Positions 1 through 8,313 of a stretch of 64,000 nucleotides of DNA are shown piece by piece. This DNA is from Mycobacterium sp. KBS0706 (GTDB taxonomy: Bacteria > Pseudomonadota > Alphaproteobacteria > DSM-16000 > Inquilinaceae). The stretch is from contig NZ_VCCH02000026.1 in NCBI RefSeq assembly GCF_005938675.2, forward strand, positions 27,723 through 91,722, written 5' to 3'. The notes under the pieces are model-generated. The model was not told where the DNA came from and ran no database searches. It was given only the letters and a program-made list of their open reading frames with translations. How positions within the stretch are numbered: the first letter of the stretch is position 1; each line of letters opens with the position of its first letter. The position numbers were made by a program, and so were the translations under genes.

Positions 1-7
1 GGACGTC

Positions 8-1303
8 ATGGGAGCGCGGCTGCGCTGGTTCATCGTCTTCCTGCTGTTTCTCGGCGGCGGCATCAGCTACCTCGACCGGGCGGCGCTGTCGATCGCGGCG
101 CCGTTGATCGCCGAGGACCTCGATCTCGACCCCGCCCGGCTCGGCATCGTCTTCAGCAGCTTCTTCTTCGGCTATGCCCTGTTCTGCTTCGTCGGCGGCT
201 GGGCCTCCGACAAGATCGGGCCGAAGAATGTCTTTACCCTGGCAATGACGGTCTGGTCGGTGTTCTGCGGCCTGACCGCCGCCGCCACCAGCCTGGTCTT
301 TCTGCTGGTGGTGCGGGTGGTCTTCGGCATGGGCGAGGGGCCGTTCAGCGCCACCGCCAACAAGGTGGTCAGCAACTGGTTTCCGCGGCGCGAGCAGGCC
401 ACCGCCGTCGGCCTCGCCAATGCCGGCCAGCCGATCGGCGCCGCCTTGGCCGGGCCGGTGGTCGGGTCGATCGCCGTGCTGGCGGGCTGGCGCATCTCCT
501 TCACCGTCATCGCCGTGGTCGGGCTGGCTTGGGTCCTCGCCTGGATGCTGCTGGCCACCGACCGGCCGGAGCAGCATCGCTGGCTCGGCGCGGCCGAGCG
601 CGAGGAGATGGAGCAGGAGCGGGCGAAGCCTCCGGCGGTGACGGCCAAGCTGCCGCTCTCGGCCTATCTGCGCCGCCCGGCGATCCTCGCCACTGCCTTC
701 GCCTTCTTCGGCTACGCCTACATCCTCTATTTCTTCCTGTCCTGGTTCCCGACCTACCTGGTCAAGGCGCAGGGTCTCAGCATCGGCACCATGGGCGTGG
801 TCAACGCGATCCCCTGGCTGGTCGGCTGCATCGGCATGGTGCTGGGCGGCTTCGTCTGCGATCGCATCTACCAGCGCACCGGCAACGCCGTCTTCGCGCG
901 CAAACTGATCCTGGTCGGCAGCCTGGCCATCGCCGCCATTTGCGTCGCGCTGGCCGGCATCGTCACCGGGGTCGCCGGCGTGGTGGCGCTGATGGCGGTC
1001 TCGGTCTTCTTCATGTACCTGACCGCGAACACCTACTGGGCGATCATCCTCGACACGGTGGAGGAGGGGCGGGTCGGCAGCGTCGGCGGCTTCGTCCACC
1101 TGATCGCCAACCTCGCCGGCATCGTGGCGCCGTCCGTCACCGGCTTCATCGTCGAATGGTCGGGCGGCTTCGCCGGGGCCTTCGTCCTGACCGGCGCGAT
1201 CGCGATCGTGGGCGCACTGTCGGTCGCGGTGTTCGTGCGCAGCCCGGCCCGGACGGAGTGGCTGCGAATGGCCAGACCGCTGGCCGGGTCGCCGCGATCG
1301 TGA
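8..1303 (+). CDS. MFS transporter, ACS (anion:cation symporter) type
   Basis: The 431-residue protein is an inner-membrane secondary transporter with about 12 hydrophobic segments. The N-terminal segment holds the YLDR motif (residues 21-24) typical of the hexuronate/glucarate/phthalate ACS branch. An MFS loop motif follows TM2 (GGWASDKIGPK) and a GMGEGP motif lies in TM4. A charged loop near residues 180-215 separates the two six-helix halves. Length is normal for the family. Substrate is probably an organic anion, but it cannot be read from sequence and no catabolic gene lies beside it inside the window. The gene ends 10 bp before the convergent DUF4241 gene. The ATG at 8 is close to the window edge, so the ribosome binding site is not visible. 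Confidence 0.85.
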   Translation: MGARLRWFIVFLLFLGGGISYLDRAALSIAAPLIAEDLDLDPARLGIVFSSFFFGYALFCFVGGWASDKIGPKNVFTLAMTVWSVFCGLTAAATSLVFLLVVRVVFGMGEGPFSATANKVVSNWFPRREQATAVGLANAGQPIGAALAGPVVGSIAVLAGWRISFTVIAVVGLAWVLAWMLLATDRPEQHRWLGAAEREEMEQERAKPPAVTAKLPLSAYLRRPAILATAFAFFGYAYILYFFLSWFPTYLVKAQGLSIGTMGVVNAIPWLVGCIGMVLGGFVCDRIYQRTGNAVFARKLILVGSLAIAAICVALAGIVTGVAGVVALMAVSVFFMYLTANTYWAIILDTVEEGRVGSVGGFVHLIANLAGIVAPSVTGFIVEWSGGFAGAFVLTGAIAIVGALSVAVFVRSPARTEWLRMARPLAGSPRS

Positions 1304-1312
1304 CGGGGCGCG

Positions 1313-2038
1313 CTATGTCCCGGCCCGCCACTCCACCACGCCGAAATCGGTGACCAGCGCGACCACGCGGCCGGCGCTGTCGAGGCCGAAATAGGAGGCG
1401 TAGAAGCCGTCGCCCCAGCCCGAGGAGAACATCGCGACATTGGCATGCCCGTATGGGCGCAGCAGCCAGGCCCGGCTGCCGGACGGAGCATTGTTCAGGG
1501 CGTCGACCAACCGCATCGTCGCGGCCTCGCCGGCCGTCGCCGCCAGATAGGAAACCTGGGTGGCGGCGTCCATGAACGCGCCGGTGCCGGTGTCGACGCC
1601 GTAGCCGTGGATGTAGCCAGGCTTCAGGTCCTGCAGCGTCTGCCCGGGCCGCAGTGCCATCTCCCAGCGTTCCACCGGCCGGTCGGCGAAAAGGATGCGG
1701 GCGAAGGCCACCCGTTCGTCGTTCGGCAGCTTTGCCATGGCCAGCTGGACCGGGAACTTGCCCACCGGCACGCGCCGGCCGAAGGCCTCGATGCGATCGC
1801 AGATGAAGGGATCGCAGGCGACGATCCGGCCACTCGGCACGGCCAACTTGCCGATCTCCAGCCCTGACAGCTCGATCGGCCCGTCTGGCGGCGTGACGGT
1901 GAAGCCGGGGCCGAAGGCCTGCGAGAACAACACCGCTTGCGGCAGAGGCCACGACGCCTCCACCGCCGGGGCCCGTGGAGAGCAGGCCATCGCGAGCAGC
2001 AGCAGGCACCAGGCGAAAGATCGGCTGGAGAAACGCAT
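1313..2038 (-). CDS. DUF4241 domain protein, exported or lipoprotein candidate
   Basis: The 241-residue protein matches the DUF4241 pattern: a GRIVACDPFI segment near residue 71, an RRVPVGKFPVQLAMAKL stretch, then a DERVAFARI strand and a GYGVDTGTGAFMD segment. The family has no assigned biochemical function. The N-terminus (MRFSSRSFAWCLLLLAMACSP) is a signal peptide with a poor lipobox (LAMAC), so the mature protein is likely exported and perhaps lipidated at Cys19. The ATG at 2038 is preferred because the open frame upstream of it overlaps the neighbouring ABC gene and lacks a signal peptide. It lies 22 bp downstream of the Atm1-type gene on the same strand and may be cotranscribed with it. 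Confidence 0.75.
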   Translation of the reverse strand: MRFSSRSFAWCLLLLAMACSPRAPAVEASWPLPQAVLFSQAFGPGFTVTPPDGPIELSGLEIGKLAVPSGRIVACDPFICDRIEAFGRRVPVGKFPVQLAMAKLPNDERVAFARILFADRPVERWEMALRPGQTLQDLKPGYIHGYGVDTGTGAFMDAATQVSYLAATAGEAATMRLVDALNNAPSGSRAWLLRPYGHANVAMFSSGWGDGFYASYFGLDSAGRVVALVTDFGVVEWRAGT

Positions 2039-2060
2039 CAACCGGGCTCCTGCTGCGCCG

Positions 2061-3917
2061 TCACGACGCCGCGACCATCTCCGGATCGCGGTTCGGCCGC
2101 TCCGGCGCCGCCAGCTCGCCGCGCTCCGCCGCCTCCTGCTGCCGGCGCCACATCTCGGCGTAGCGGCCATCCTCGGCCAGCAGCTGGGCGTGGCTGCCGC
2201 GCTCGGCGATGCGGCCATCGGCCAGGACGATGATCTCGTCGGCGTCGATCACGGTCGACAGGCGATGCGCGATCACCAGCGTGGTCTTGCCGCGGCTGAC
2301 CTCGCGCAGATTGGCCTGGATCTCGCGCTCGGTGTTGGTGTCGAGCGCCGAGGTCGCCTCGTCGAACAGCAGGATCGCCGGGTCCTTCAGGATGGTGCGG
2401 GCGATGGCCACGCGCTGCTTCTCGCCGCCCGACAGCTTCAGCCCGCGCTCGCCGACCTTGGTGTCGTAGCCGTCGGGCAGGCGCAGCACGAACTCGTGGA
2501 TCCGCGCCATCTGGGCGGCGGCCACGACCTCCTCGTCGCTCGCCCCCGGGCGGCCATAGGCGATGTTGTAGCGGATGGTGTCGTTGAACAGCACCGTGTC
2601 CTGCGGGACGATGCCGATGGCGGCGCGCAGGCTGGCCTGGGTGATGTCGCGGATGTCCTGGCCGTCGATCCGCACCGACCCGGCGGTGATGTCGTAGAAG
2701 CGGAACAGCAGGCGGCTGATGGTCGATTTGCCGGCCCCGGTCGGCCCGACGATGGCGACGGTGTGCCCGGCCGGCACGGCGAAGGTGACGCCCTTCAGGA
2801 TCGCCCGGCGCGGGTCGTAGCCGAACTCGACATCGGTGAAGCTGACCGTGCCCCCCTGCACCTGCAACGGCTGGGCGCCGGGCGCGTCCGTCACCTCCTG
2901 CGGCACGCCGAGCAGCGAGAACATCTTCTCGATGTCGACTAGGGCCTGTTTCACCTCGCGATAGACGAAGCCGAAGAAGTTCAGCGGCAGGTACAGCTGG
3001 ATCAGATAGGTGTTGGCCAGCACGAAGTCGCCGACCGTCAGCCGGCCCTGGACGATACCGGCCGCGGCCATCCACATCACCGCGGTCAGGCCGACGGCGA
3101 TGATCGCCGCCTGGCCCATGTTCAGCAGCGACAGCGACACCTGGCTGCGCACCGCCGCCGCTTCGTAACGGATCAGCGACGCCTCGTAGCGCCGCGCCTC
3201 ATGGTCCTCGTTGCCGAAATACTTGACCGTCTCGAAGTTCAGCAGGCTGTCGATCGCCTTGGTGTTGGCCTCCTGGTCGGTCTCGTTCATCTGGCGGCGG
3301 TACTTGGTCCGCCATTCCGTCACCCACAGGGTGAAGGCGATGTAGAGGACGACGGTGGCCAGCGTGACCAGCGCGAACCACAGGTCGAGGATCCACCACA
3401 GCACGGCGACGACGAACAGGATCTCGACCAGGGTCGGCAGGATGTTGAACAGCATGAAGCGCAGCAGCGTGTCGATCGCCGCATTGCCGCGCTCGATCGC
3501 CCGCGACAGGCCGCCGGTCTGGCGGTCGAGATGGAAGCGCAGCGACAGGGCGTGCAGGTGCTGGAAGGTGGCGAGGCCGGTGCGGCGGATGGCGCGCTGC
3601 GCCACCTTGGCGAAGATCGCGTCGCGCAGCTCGCCGAAGGCCAGGCTCAGCACCCGGGCGGCGCCATAGGCCAGGATGACGCCGACCGGCAGGATCAGCG
3701 GCAGCCCGCCCTTCACCGACAGGGCGTCGATCGCCTCCTTGTAGAAGATCGGGGTGTAGACGCTGGCGATCTTGGCGGCGATCAGCAGCAGCACCGCCAG
3801 TACAACCCGGGCCCGCATCTCCAGCTGGCCCACCGGCCAGAGATAGGGGGCGAGCGAGCGCAAGGGATGACGGCCCTTGGCGGCGTCGATGACGGAAGGG
3901 GGCGTGGCGGCGTTCAT
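2061..3917 (-). CDS. Atm1-type ABC exporter (permease-ATPase half transporter)
   Basis: This is a 618-residue half transporter that should work as a homodimer in the inner membrane. Residues about 45-330 are the six-helix exporter domain and include the stretch PLNFFGFVYREVKQ, characteristic of the Atm1/ABCB7/HMT1 branch. Residues about 365-600 are the ATPase: Walker A GPTGAGKST, a Q-loop (IVPQDTVLFN), signature LSGGEKQR, Walker B ILLFDEATSALD and an H-loop in VIAHRLSTV. Bacterial Atm1 proteins export glutathione-linked or heavy-metal-related compounds, and mitochondrial Atm1 serves cytosolic Fe-S biogenesis. The ATG at 3917 (MNAATPPS) is chosen; 14 residues further upstream are possible. It is divergent from the L,D-transpeptidase gene. 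Confidence 0.88.
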   Translation of the reverse strand: MNAATPPSVIDAAKGRHPLRSLAPYLWPVGQLEMRARVVLAVLLLIAAKIASVYTPIFYKEAIDALSVKGGLPLILPVGVILAYGAARVLSLAFGELRDAIFAKVAQRAIRRTGLATFQHLHALSLRFHLDRQTGGLSRAIERGNAAIDTLLRFMLFNILPTLVEILFVVAVLWWILDLWFALVTLATVVLYIAFTLWVTEWRTKYRRQMNETDQEANTKAIDSLLNFETVKYFGNEDHEARRYEASLIRYEAAAVRSQVSLSLLNMGQAAIIAVGLTAVMWMAAAGIVQGRLTVGDFVLANTYLIQLYLPLNFFGFVYREVKQALVDIEKMFSLLGVPQEVTDAPGAQPLQVQGGTVSFTDVEFGYDPRRAILKGVTFAVPAGHTVAIVGPTGAGKSTISRLLFRFYDITAGSVRIDGQDIRDITQASLRAAIGIVPQDTVLFNDTIRYNIAYGRPGASDEEVVAAAQMARIHEFVLRLPDGYDTKVGERGLKLSGGEKQRVAIARTILKDPAILLFDEATSALDTNTEREIQANLREVSRGKTTLVIAHRLSTVIDADEIIVLADGRIAERGSHAQLLAEDGRYAEMWRRQQEAAERGELAAPERPNRDPEMVAAS

Positions 3918-4005
3918 GGCGCGTACCCTAAGCGGGCGATCCGCAGGCGGGAAGGGCAAAGCCGCCGCAGCCGCTAGGCGTATATTGCTAAAATTCGATG
4001 ATTAT

Positions 4006-4021
4006 GTTGCTATGCAGCAAC
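4006..4021. promoter_or_regulatory. Short inverted repeat in the divergent promoter region
   Basis: Six-base arms GTTGCT and AGCAAC flank the loop ATGC. The repeat sits in the AT-rich 195-bp gap between the divergent Atm1-type and L,D-transpeptidase genes. It could be a repressor or activator site serving either gene. No second copy was found nearby and the regulator is unknown. Confidence 0.3.
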
Positions 4022-4112
4022 GCTGTGTGACTTTCACGATCGCATCACGGCAAAAGGACTCCTCTGCGCCCCGTGCCGCGCTACGTATCTCAAGATTGCT
4101 GGAGATCCATTG

Positions 4113-5801
4113 ATGCGACGCTTCATTGTCCCGCTTTTGTCCCTGCTGCTTGGCGCGGCTGCCCTGCCGGCCGTGGCACAGGCCGGGCTGACGCCGGCCG
4201 CCGCGTCGCTGGACGCGGCCTCCTTGTCCGACCCACGGGCCGCGATCGAGGCCGTGATCGGCGACGCCGACACGATTACCGTCGGCGGCGTGGTGCTGAA
4301 GGCGCGGGAGGTGCGCGGCCTCTATTCCGGCCGCGGCTGGTTCCCGCTGTGGATCGACATGGACGGGCGGCTCGATCCGCGCGTCGAGCCGATCGTGGCG
4401 CGGCTGGCCAAGGCGCGTGAGGAGGGGCTGGTCCCGTCCGACTACTATGTCGAGTCGTTGAAGGAGCTGATCCGCTCCGCCGATGCAGACGACGTCGTCG
4501 CGACCGAGATCCTGCTCAGCGCGGCGGTGATGCGCTACGGCGTCGACGTGCATTCCGGCCGGCTGGTGCCGCGCGAGATCGATCCGACCTTCGACATCAC
4601 ACCGAAACCGGTCGACAGGGCCGCTTTGGCCACCGCCGCGTCGATGCTGCCCGACCCGTACAGGTTCCTGGCCGATCTGGCGCCGAAGCATGCGCTGTAC
4701 CAGCAGCTGAAGGGCGCGCTGAGCGGGTTCGAGACGCTGGCCGAGGCCGGCTGGCCGACCATCCCGGCGGGCAACAGTGTGCGCCCGGGTGAGGAGAGCG
4801 ACCGGGTGCCGGTGCTGCGCGCCCGCCTGGCCGCCACCGGCGAGCTCGTCGGCGATCCCGCGGACCAGAGCCGGCTCTACGACCCGCAGCTGGTGGCCGC
4901 GGTCGAGCAGTTCCAGACCAAGCACGGGCTCAAGCCGGACGGCATCCTCGGCCGCGCCACCCTGGCCATGCTGAACCGGCAGGGGCCGGAGCGGATGAAC
5001 CAGATCGTCGCCAGCATGGAGCGGCTGCGCTGGCTGCCGGACGATCTCGGCCCCGACTACCTGATGGTCAACATCGCCGCCTTCACCATGGACGTCGTCG
5101 CCGACGGCCAGCTGGTGCGGACCATGGATGTCGTGGTCGGCCAGCCCAAGAATCAGACGCCGCTGTTCAACAGCGCCCTGACCTATCTCGAGTTCAACCC
5201 GACCTGGACCATACCGCCCTCGATCGCCGCCAAGGAGTACCTGCCGAAGCTGCGCAACAATCCGGGCTATCTCGCCAGCCGCAACTACCGGCTGTTCTCC
5301 GGCTGGGGCGGCGGCTCGCGCGAAATGAGCGCCGACTATGTCGACTGGTACGGCGTCGGCGCCGGCACCATGCGGTCGATGCGCATCCGGCAGGACCCGG
5401 GGCCGGGCAACGCGCTGGGCAAGGTCAAGTTCATGATGGCGAACAATTGGAGCGTCTATCTCCACGACACGCCGTCGAAGAGCTACTTCAAGCGCACCGA
5501 CCGCGCCCTGTCGCATGGCTGCGTCCGGCTGCAGGATCCGATCTGGCTGGCCGACTATCTGCTCGACGGATCGCCCGACTGGTCGCCGGCGCGGCGTGAG
5601 CGGGTGATGGGCAGCTGGACCCCGACGACTCGGATCAATCTGCCCGCTCCGATGCCGCTCTACATCGTCTACCAGACAGCCTGGGTCGACGGGACCGGCG
5701 AGGTGGCGTTCCGCGACGACATTTACGGCATTGATGCCAAGGTCATCGCAGCGCTCCAGGCCCGAGAAACCCGGCGCGAACAACTCGCATCTTCCCGCTG
5801 A
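4113..5801 (+). CDS. L,D-transpeptidase, YcbB/LdtD type
   Basis: A 562-residue periplasmic enzyme that should form 3-3 (mDAP-mDAP) crosslinks in peptidoglycan. A signal peptide (MRRFIVPLLSLLLGAAALPAVAQA) is followed by the LdtD-type scaffold region, a peptidoglycan-binding-1 domain (about residues 230-290, with the GRATLAMLN repeat end) and a YkuD catalytic domain (about 315-500). The catalytic motif is SHGCVRL with Cys470. Length is close to E. coli LdtD (615). ATG 4113 is preferred over the TTG one codon earlier because GGAG lies 8 bases upstream of it. A strong terminator follows. The next gene is a MepK-like peptidase, the same pairing as ycbB-ycbK in enterobacteria. Confidence 0.9.
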   Translation: MRRFIVPLLSLLLGAAALPAVAQAGLTPAAASLDAASLSDPRAAIEAVIGDADTITVGGVVLKAREVRGLYSGRGWFPLWIDMDGRLDPRVEPIVARLAKAREEGLVPSDYYVESLKELIRSADADDVVATEILLSAAVMRYGVDVHSGRLVPREIDPTFDITPKPVDRAALATAASMLPDPYRFLADLAPKHALYQQLKGALSGFETLAEAGWPTIPAGNSVRPGEESDRVPVLRARLAATGELVGDPADQSRLYDPQLVAAVEQFQTKHGLKPDGILGRATLAMLNRQGPERMNQIVASMERLRWLPDDLGPDYLMVNIAAFTMDVVADGQLVRTMDVVVGQPKNQTPLFNSALTYLEFNPTWTIPPSIAAKEYLPKLRNNPGYLASRNYRLFSGWGGGSREMSADYVDWYGVGAGTMRSMRIRQDPGPGNALGKVKFMMANNWSVYLHDTPSKSYFKRTDRALSHGCVRLQDPIWLADYLLDGSPDWSPARRERVMGSWTPTTRINLPAPMPLYIVYQTAWVDGTGEVAFRDDIYGIDAKVIAALQARETRREQLASSR

Positions 5802-5828
5802 AATCCTCGTACGATTCGAACGTTGCTC

Positions 5829-5861
5829 CAAAAGGCGGCCGAATTTCGGTCGCCTTTTTTT
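5829..5861 (+). terminator. Rho-independent terminator of the L,D-transpeptidase gene
   Basis: A hairpin with arms AAAAGGCGGCCGA and TCGGTCGCCTTTT (one G-T pair) around a short ATT loop ends in a run of seven T. It starts 28 bp after the stop codon. Confidence 0.85.
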
Positions 5862-5961
5862 ATGTCGCCTTGATGATTTCGAATGGGTGTAAAATCTATA
5901 TTACGATTTTCAGGGCATTTACTTTATCCATCACCAAAAGTGCGACAGATCTACCACAATG

Positions 5962-5990
5962 TTGCCATTATATCACAGGCTTTCTTTGTA
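5962..5990 (+). promoter_or_regulatory. Possible sigma-70 promoter ahead of the MepK-like gene
   Basis: The AT-rich 268-bp gap between the terminator and the MepK-like gene contains TTGCCA (5962-5967), a 17-base spacer and TTTGTA (5985-5990). The -10 match is modest, so this is only a candidate. Nothing else recognisable lies in the gap. Confidence 0.25.
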
Positions 5991-6129
5991 AAGCTGAGAA
6001 GAAACTGTTGATTCCCGCTTCGCCCTGCTTCACAAAGGACGCCATCAAACGCCCGGCGCCCAGTATAGGCGTGTAAAGCGTCAGAAATGCCGGAAGCGCG
6101 GTTAGTGAAGGTTAGGAGCAGCGGGAACG

Positions 6130-6666
6130 ATGCAGAGACGGCATTTCCTGAGGATGTCGGCCGGGGCTGTTGCAGCCGCCGCCGTCGCGCCAATCGCACC
6201 ACTCTCAGCCTTAGCCGCCCCCAATCGACGAACGCTCCATCTGTACGACGCCCACAACCTTGTCGAAATCAAGGAAGAGTACTGGGCTGATGGCTGGTAC
6301 AACCCGGACGTCCTGGCCAAGTTCAACTACTTCCTGCGCGATTGGCGGTCGGACGAGGTCCGGGTGATGGATCCGGGTCTGCTCGACATCCTCAACACGC
6401 TGCAGCGTAAGGGCGGGTCGGACGAGCCGATCCACGTCGTCTGCGGCTATCGCTCCCGCGCCACCAACGCCATGCTGGCTCGCCGCAGCCGCGGCGTCGC
6501 ACGCAATTCCCTGCACATCCAGGGCCAGGCGGCGGACATCTTCATGCCGAATATGAGCCTGGCCAGCCTGCGCCGCAACGCGGTCGGGCTGCAGGCCGGC
6601 GGCGTCGGCTACTATCCGCGCTCGAACTTCGTCCATGTCGACACCGGCGACGTCCGCACTTGGTGA
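6130..6666 (+). CDS. DUF882/M15-like murein endopeptidase (MepK/YcbK family)
   Basis: A 178-residue periplasmic peptidase. The N-terminus carries a Tat-like signal (MQRRHFLRMSAGAVAAAA, mature from about residue 31). The catalytic core shows GYRSRATN (106-113), SLHIQGQAADI (127-137) and NFVHVD (166-171). His129, Asp136 and His169 are the expected zinc ligands of the M15A fold. E. coli MepK of this family cleaves 3-3 crosslinks, and the gene here follows an L,D-transpeptidase that should make them. Its own promoter is likely, because a strong terminator separates the two genes. Confidence 0.85.
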   Translation: MQRRHFLRMSAGAVAAAAVAPIAPLSALAAPNRRTLHLYDAHNLVEIKEEYWADGWYNPDVLAKFNYFLRDWRSDEVRVMDPGLLDILNTLQRKGGSDEPIHVVCGYRSRATNAMLARRSRGVARNSLHIQGQAADIFMPNMSLASLRRNAVGLQAGGVGYYPRSNFVHVDTGDVRTW

Positions 6667-6687
6667 CGATGCCGCATCGAAGGGCAG

Positions 6688-6711
6688 GGGCCGCCGCAGG
6701 GCGGCCCTTTC
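6688..6711 (+). terminator. Probable terminator after the MepK-like gene
   Basis: Arms GGGCCGCC (6688-6695) and GGCGGCCC (6700-6707) enclose the loop GCAG and are followed by TTTCT. The T run is weak. The hairpin lies between convergent genes and could act on both. Confidence 0.6.
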
Positions 6712-6728
6712 TATTGGGGCACCCCGGC

Positions 6729-7445
6729 TCATAGATCGATCAGCGCATAAGGCCGGCCGCTCGGCTTCTCGATCGCCCAGGCGACGTTGTAGACCGGCGC
6801 GCCGCCCGGGGTGTGGCCCTGGTACACGCCGCGATGGGCGTGGCCGTGCACCACCGCGCTCACGGTGAAGCGGTCGATCGTCTCGGCCAGGCGCGACGAG
6901 CCGAGGAAGGGGTAGATCTCCAGCGGCTCGCCCTCGATGGTCTCGGAGATCGGGGCATAGTGCAGCACCACCATCGCCCGCTGCGTCTTCACCGTCCGCA
7001 TCGCATTCTCCAGCCGCATCGCCTCGGACACGGCGACGGAGACGAACTCCTTGGTCTCCGGTTCGCCGAAGGAGCCCAGCATCCGCCGGCCGAAGCCGCC
7101 GGCGAAGCCCTTGACCCCGACGAAGCCGACGCCGTCGATCTCGACCGCGCTGCCGTCCAGCAGCCGCAGCCCCGCCTGGGTCAGGATCGACCGCACCTTG
7201 TCGATCTCGCCGCATTCATAATCGTGGTTGCCGAGCACGCCGATCACCGGCACCGGGCAGGCGCGCAGATCCTCGGCCAGGCGTTCGGCCTGCCGCACCG
7301 TGCCAGTGTCGGTCAGGTCGCCGCACAGCACCAGCGCGTCGGCCGCCTGCGCGATCTCGCCGAACATCTCGCGCAGCGGATCGGACTCGTCCTTGACATG
7401 GATGTCGCCGATCGCGGCGACGGTGAATTTTCCGTTCTCCGCCAT
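6729..7445 (-). CDS. Metallophosphoesterase
   Basis: A 238-residue cytoplasmic protein of the calcineurin-like phosphoesterase fold. All metal-binding motifs are present in order: GDIH near residue 12, GDLTD, GNHD, LHYAPI and GHAH near the C-terminus. These ligands hold a dinuclear metal centre that hydrolyses phosphomono- or phosphodiesters; the substrate is unknown. ATG 7445 (MAENGKF) gives the usual short lead before the first motif. It lies 22 bp after the nucleotidyltransferase stop and is almost certainly in the same operon. The pairing suggests that the esterase acts on the same nucleotide-modified target or metabolite, which is inference. Confidence 0.85.
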   Translation of the reverse strand: MAENGKFTVAAIGDIHVKDESDPLREMFGEIAQAADALVLCGDLTDTGTVRQAERLAEDLRACPVPVIGVLGNHDYECGEIDKVRSILTQAGLRLLDGSAVEIDGVGFVGVKGFAGGFGRRMLGSFGEPETKEFVSVAVSEAMRLENAMRTVKTQRAMVVLHYAPISETIEGEPLEIYPFLGSSRLAETIDRFTVSAVVHGHAHRGVYQGHTPGGAPVYNVAWAIEKPSGRPYALIDL

Positions 7446-7467
7446 GAGTCGGTCCCGTTCTCCTGTG

Positions 7468-8238
7468 TCAGGCGTCGCGCCACTCACCCTCGCCGCCGAC
7501 ATCGGCGAAGCCCCATTCCTCGACCGCCATGGCGTAGTCGACCCGCGACAGCATGCGGCCGCGGCACACCTTCATCTGCGGCGGCGGCAGGTCGAGCTGG
7601 TGGCGCAGCCGGTCCATCAGCTCGTCCATCAGCCAGCGCGGCACCCGGTTGCGCTCGGTCGGATAGGCCCAGCGGAAGTTGAGCAGATGCACCAGCAGCA
7701 TCTCCCAATGCAGCTCCATGTAGCCGAGCAGCCGCTGCCAATCGATCTGGTCGTGCTGCTTCAGGATGACATGGATCACGTCGGCGCCGTCGTAGCGGTG
7801 GCGCATCTGGATGAAGGCCTTGGACCAGACCAGCTCGGTCGGGGCGACGATCTGGACCTGGGTGCCGAAGACCTCGATCTCGCGGGCGTGCTCGAACCAC
7901 TGGTCGTTCACCGGCATGGTGCCGTTCGACGAGGCATAGATCACGTCGAAGAAGTGCCGGCCCTTGTGCACCTTGCCGAGCCAGCGCTCGTCCTCGATCT
8001 CGATCGAGAAGCCGAGGTCGTGGAAATGGCCGAGGATGCGCGGGCTGTCGCCGGCCTTGCAGAAGATGTCCAGATCCTTGGTCGGCCGCGAGATGCCGGT
8101 ATAGGCGCTGACGGCATAGGTGCCGGCCAGCAGAAAGGGCAGGCCGGTCGTCGCCAGCTCGCGCAGCGCGTCGGAGTAGAACGCCTCGGCCTGCGGGTCG
8201 TGCAGCGTCGGCGCGGCGGCGGCGATGATCGACGGAAT
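7468..8238 (-). CDS. Nucleotidyltransferase-like protein with apparent ATT start
   Basis: A 256-residue protein. The N-terminal region reads LPFLLAGTYAVSAYTG, then RPTKDLDIF, the G[GST]...DxD core of MNT/polymerase-beta-type nucleotidyltransferases. No ATG, GTG or TTG precedes this core in frame: the first is a GTG at 7971, which would remove the active site. An ATT at 8238 lies 7 bases after a perfect GGGAGGA and gives the normal N-terminal length, so I take it as the start. The frame stays open back to the TGA of the upstream acetyltransferase (8314-8316), so stop readthrough is an alternative. Function is unknown beyond nucleotide transfer. Confidence 0.7.
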   Translation of the reverse strand: MPSIIAAAAPTLHDPQAEAFYSDALRELATTGLPFLLAGTYAVSAYTGISRPTKDLDIFCKAGDSPRILGHFHDLGFSIEIEDERWLGKVHKGRHFFDVIYASSNGTMPVNDQWFEHAREIEVFGTQVQIVAPTELVWSKAFIQMRHRYDGADVIHVILKQHDQIDWQRLLGYMELHWEMLLVHLLNFRWAYPTERNRVPRWLMDELMDRLRHQLDLPPPQMKVCRGRMLSRVDYAMAVEEWGFADVGGEGEWRDA

Positions 8239-8245
8239 CGGCCGG

Positions 8246-8252
8246 TCCTCCC
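8246..8252 (-). promoter_or_regulatory. Strong ribosome binding site supporting an ATT start
   Basis: On the minus strand GGGAGGA is followed after 7 bases by the ATT at 8238. No standard start codon in any frame lies at a usable distance, so this site decides the start of the nucleotidyltransferase gene. Confidence 0.6.
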
Positions 8253-8313
8253 GGTTGCGGCAGCAGGCGTTGCAACAACCGGGTATCGGGAGGGTCGGTT
8301 CCGTCGAAGGCTG

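Noticed and set aside
4002..5831. Minus-strand open frame opposite the L,D-transpeptidase
   Set aside because: Antisense shadow; the plus-strand protein has signal peptide, domains and catalytic Cys.
5870..6076. Small plus-strand open frame (68 codons) in the AT-rich gap before the MepK-like gene
   Set aside because: No ribosome binding site and composition of non-coding DNA; the stretch looks like a promoter region.
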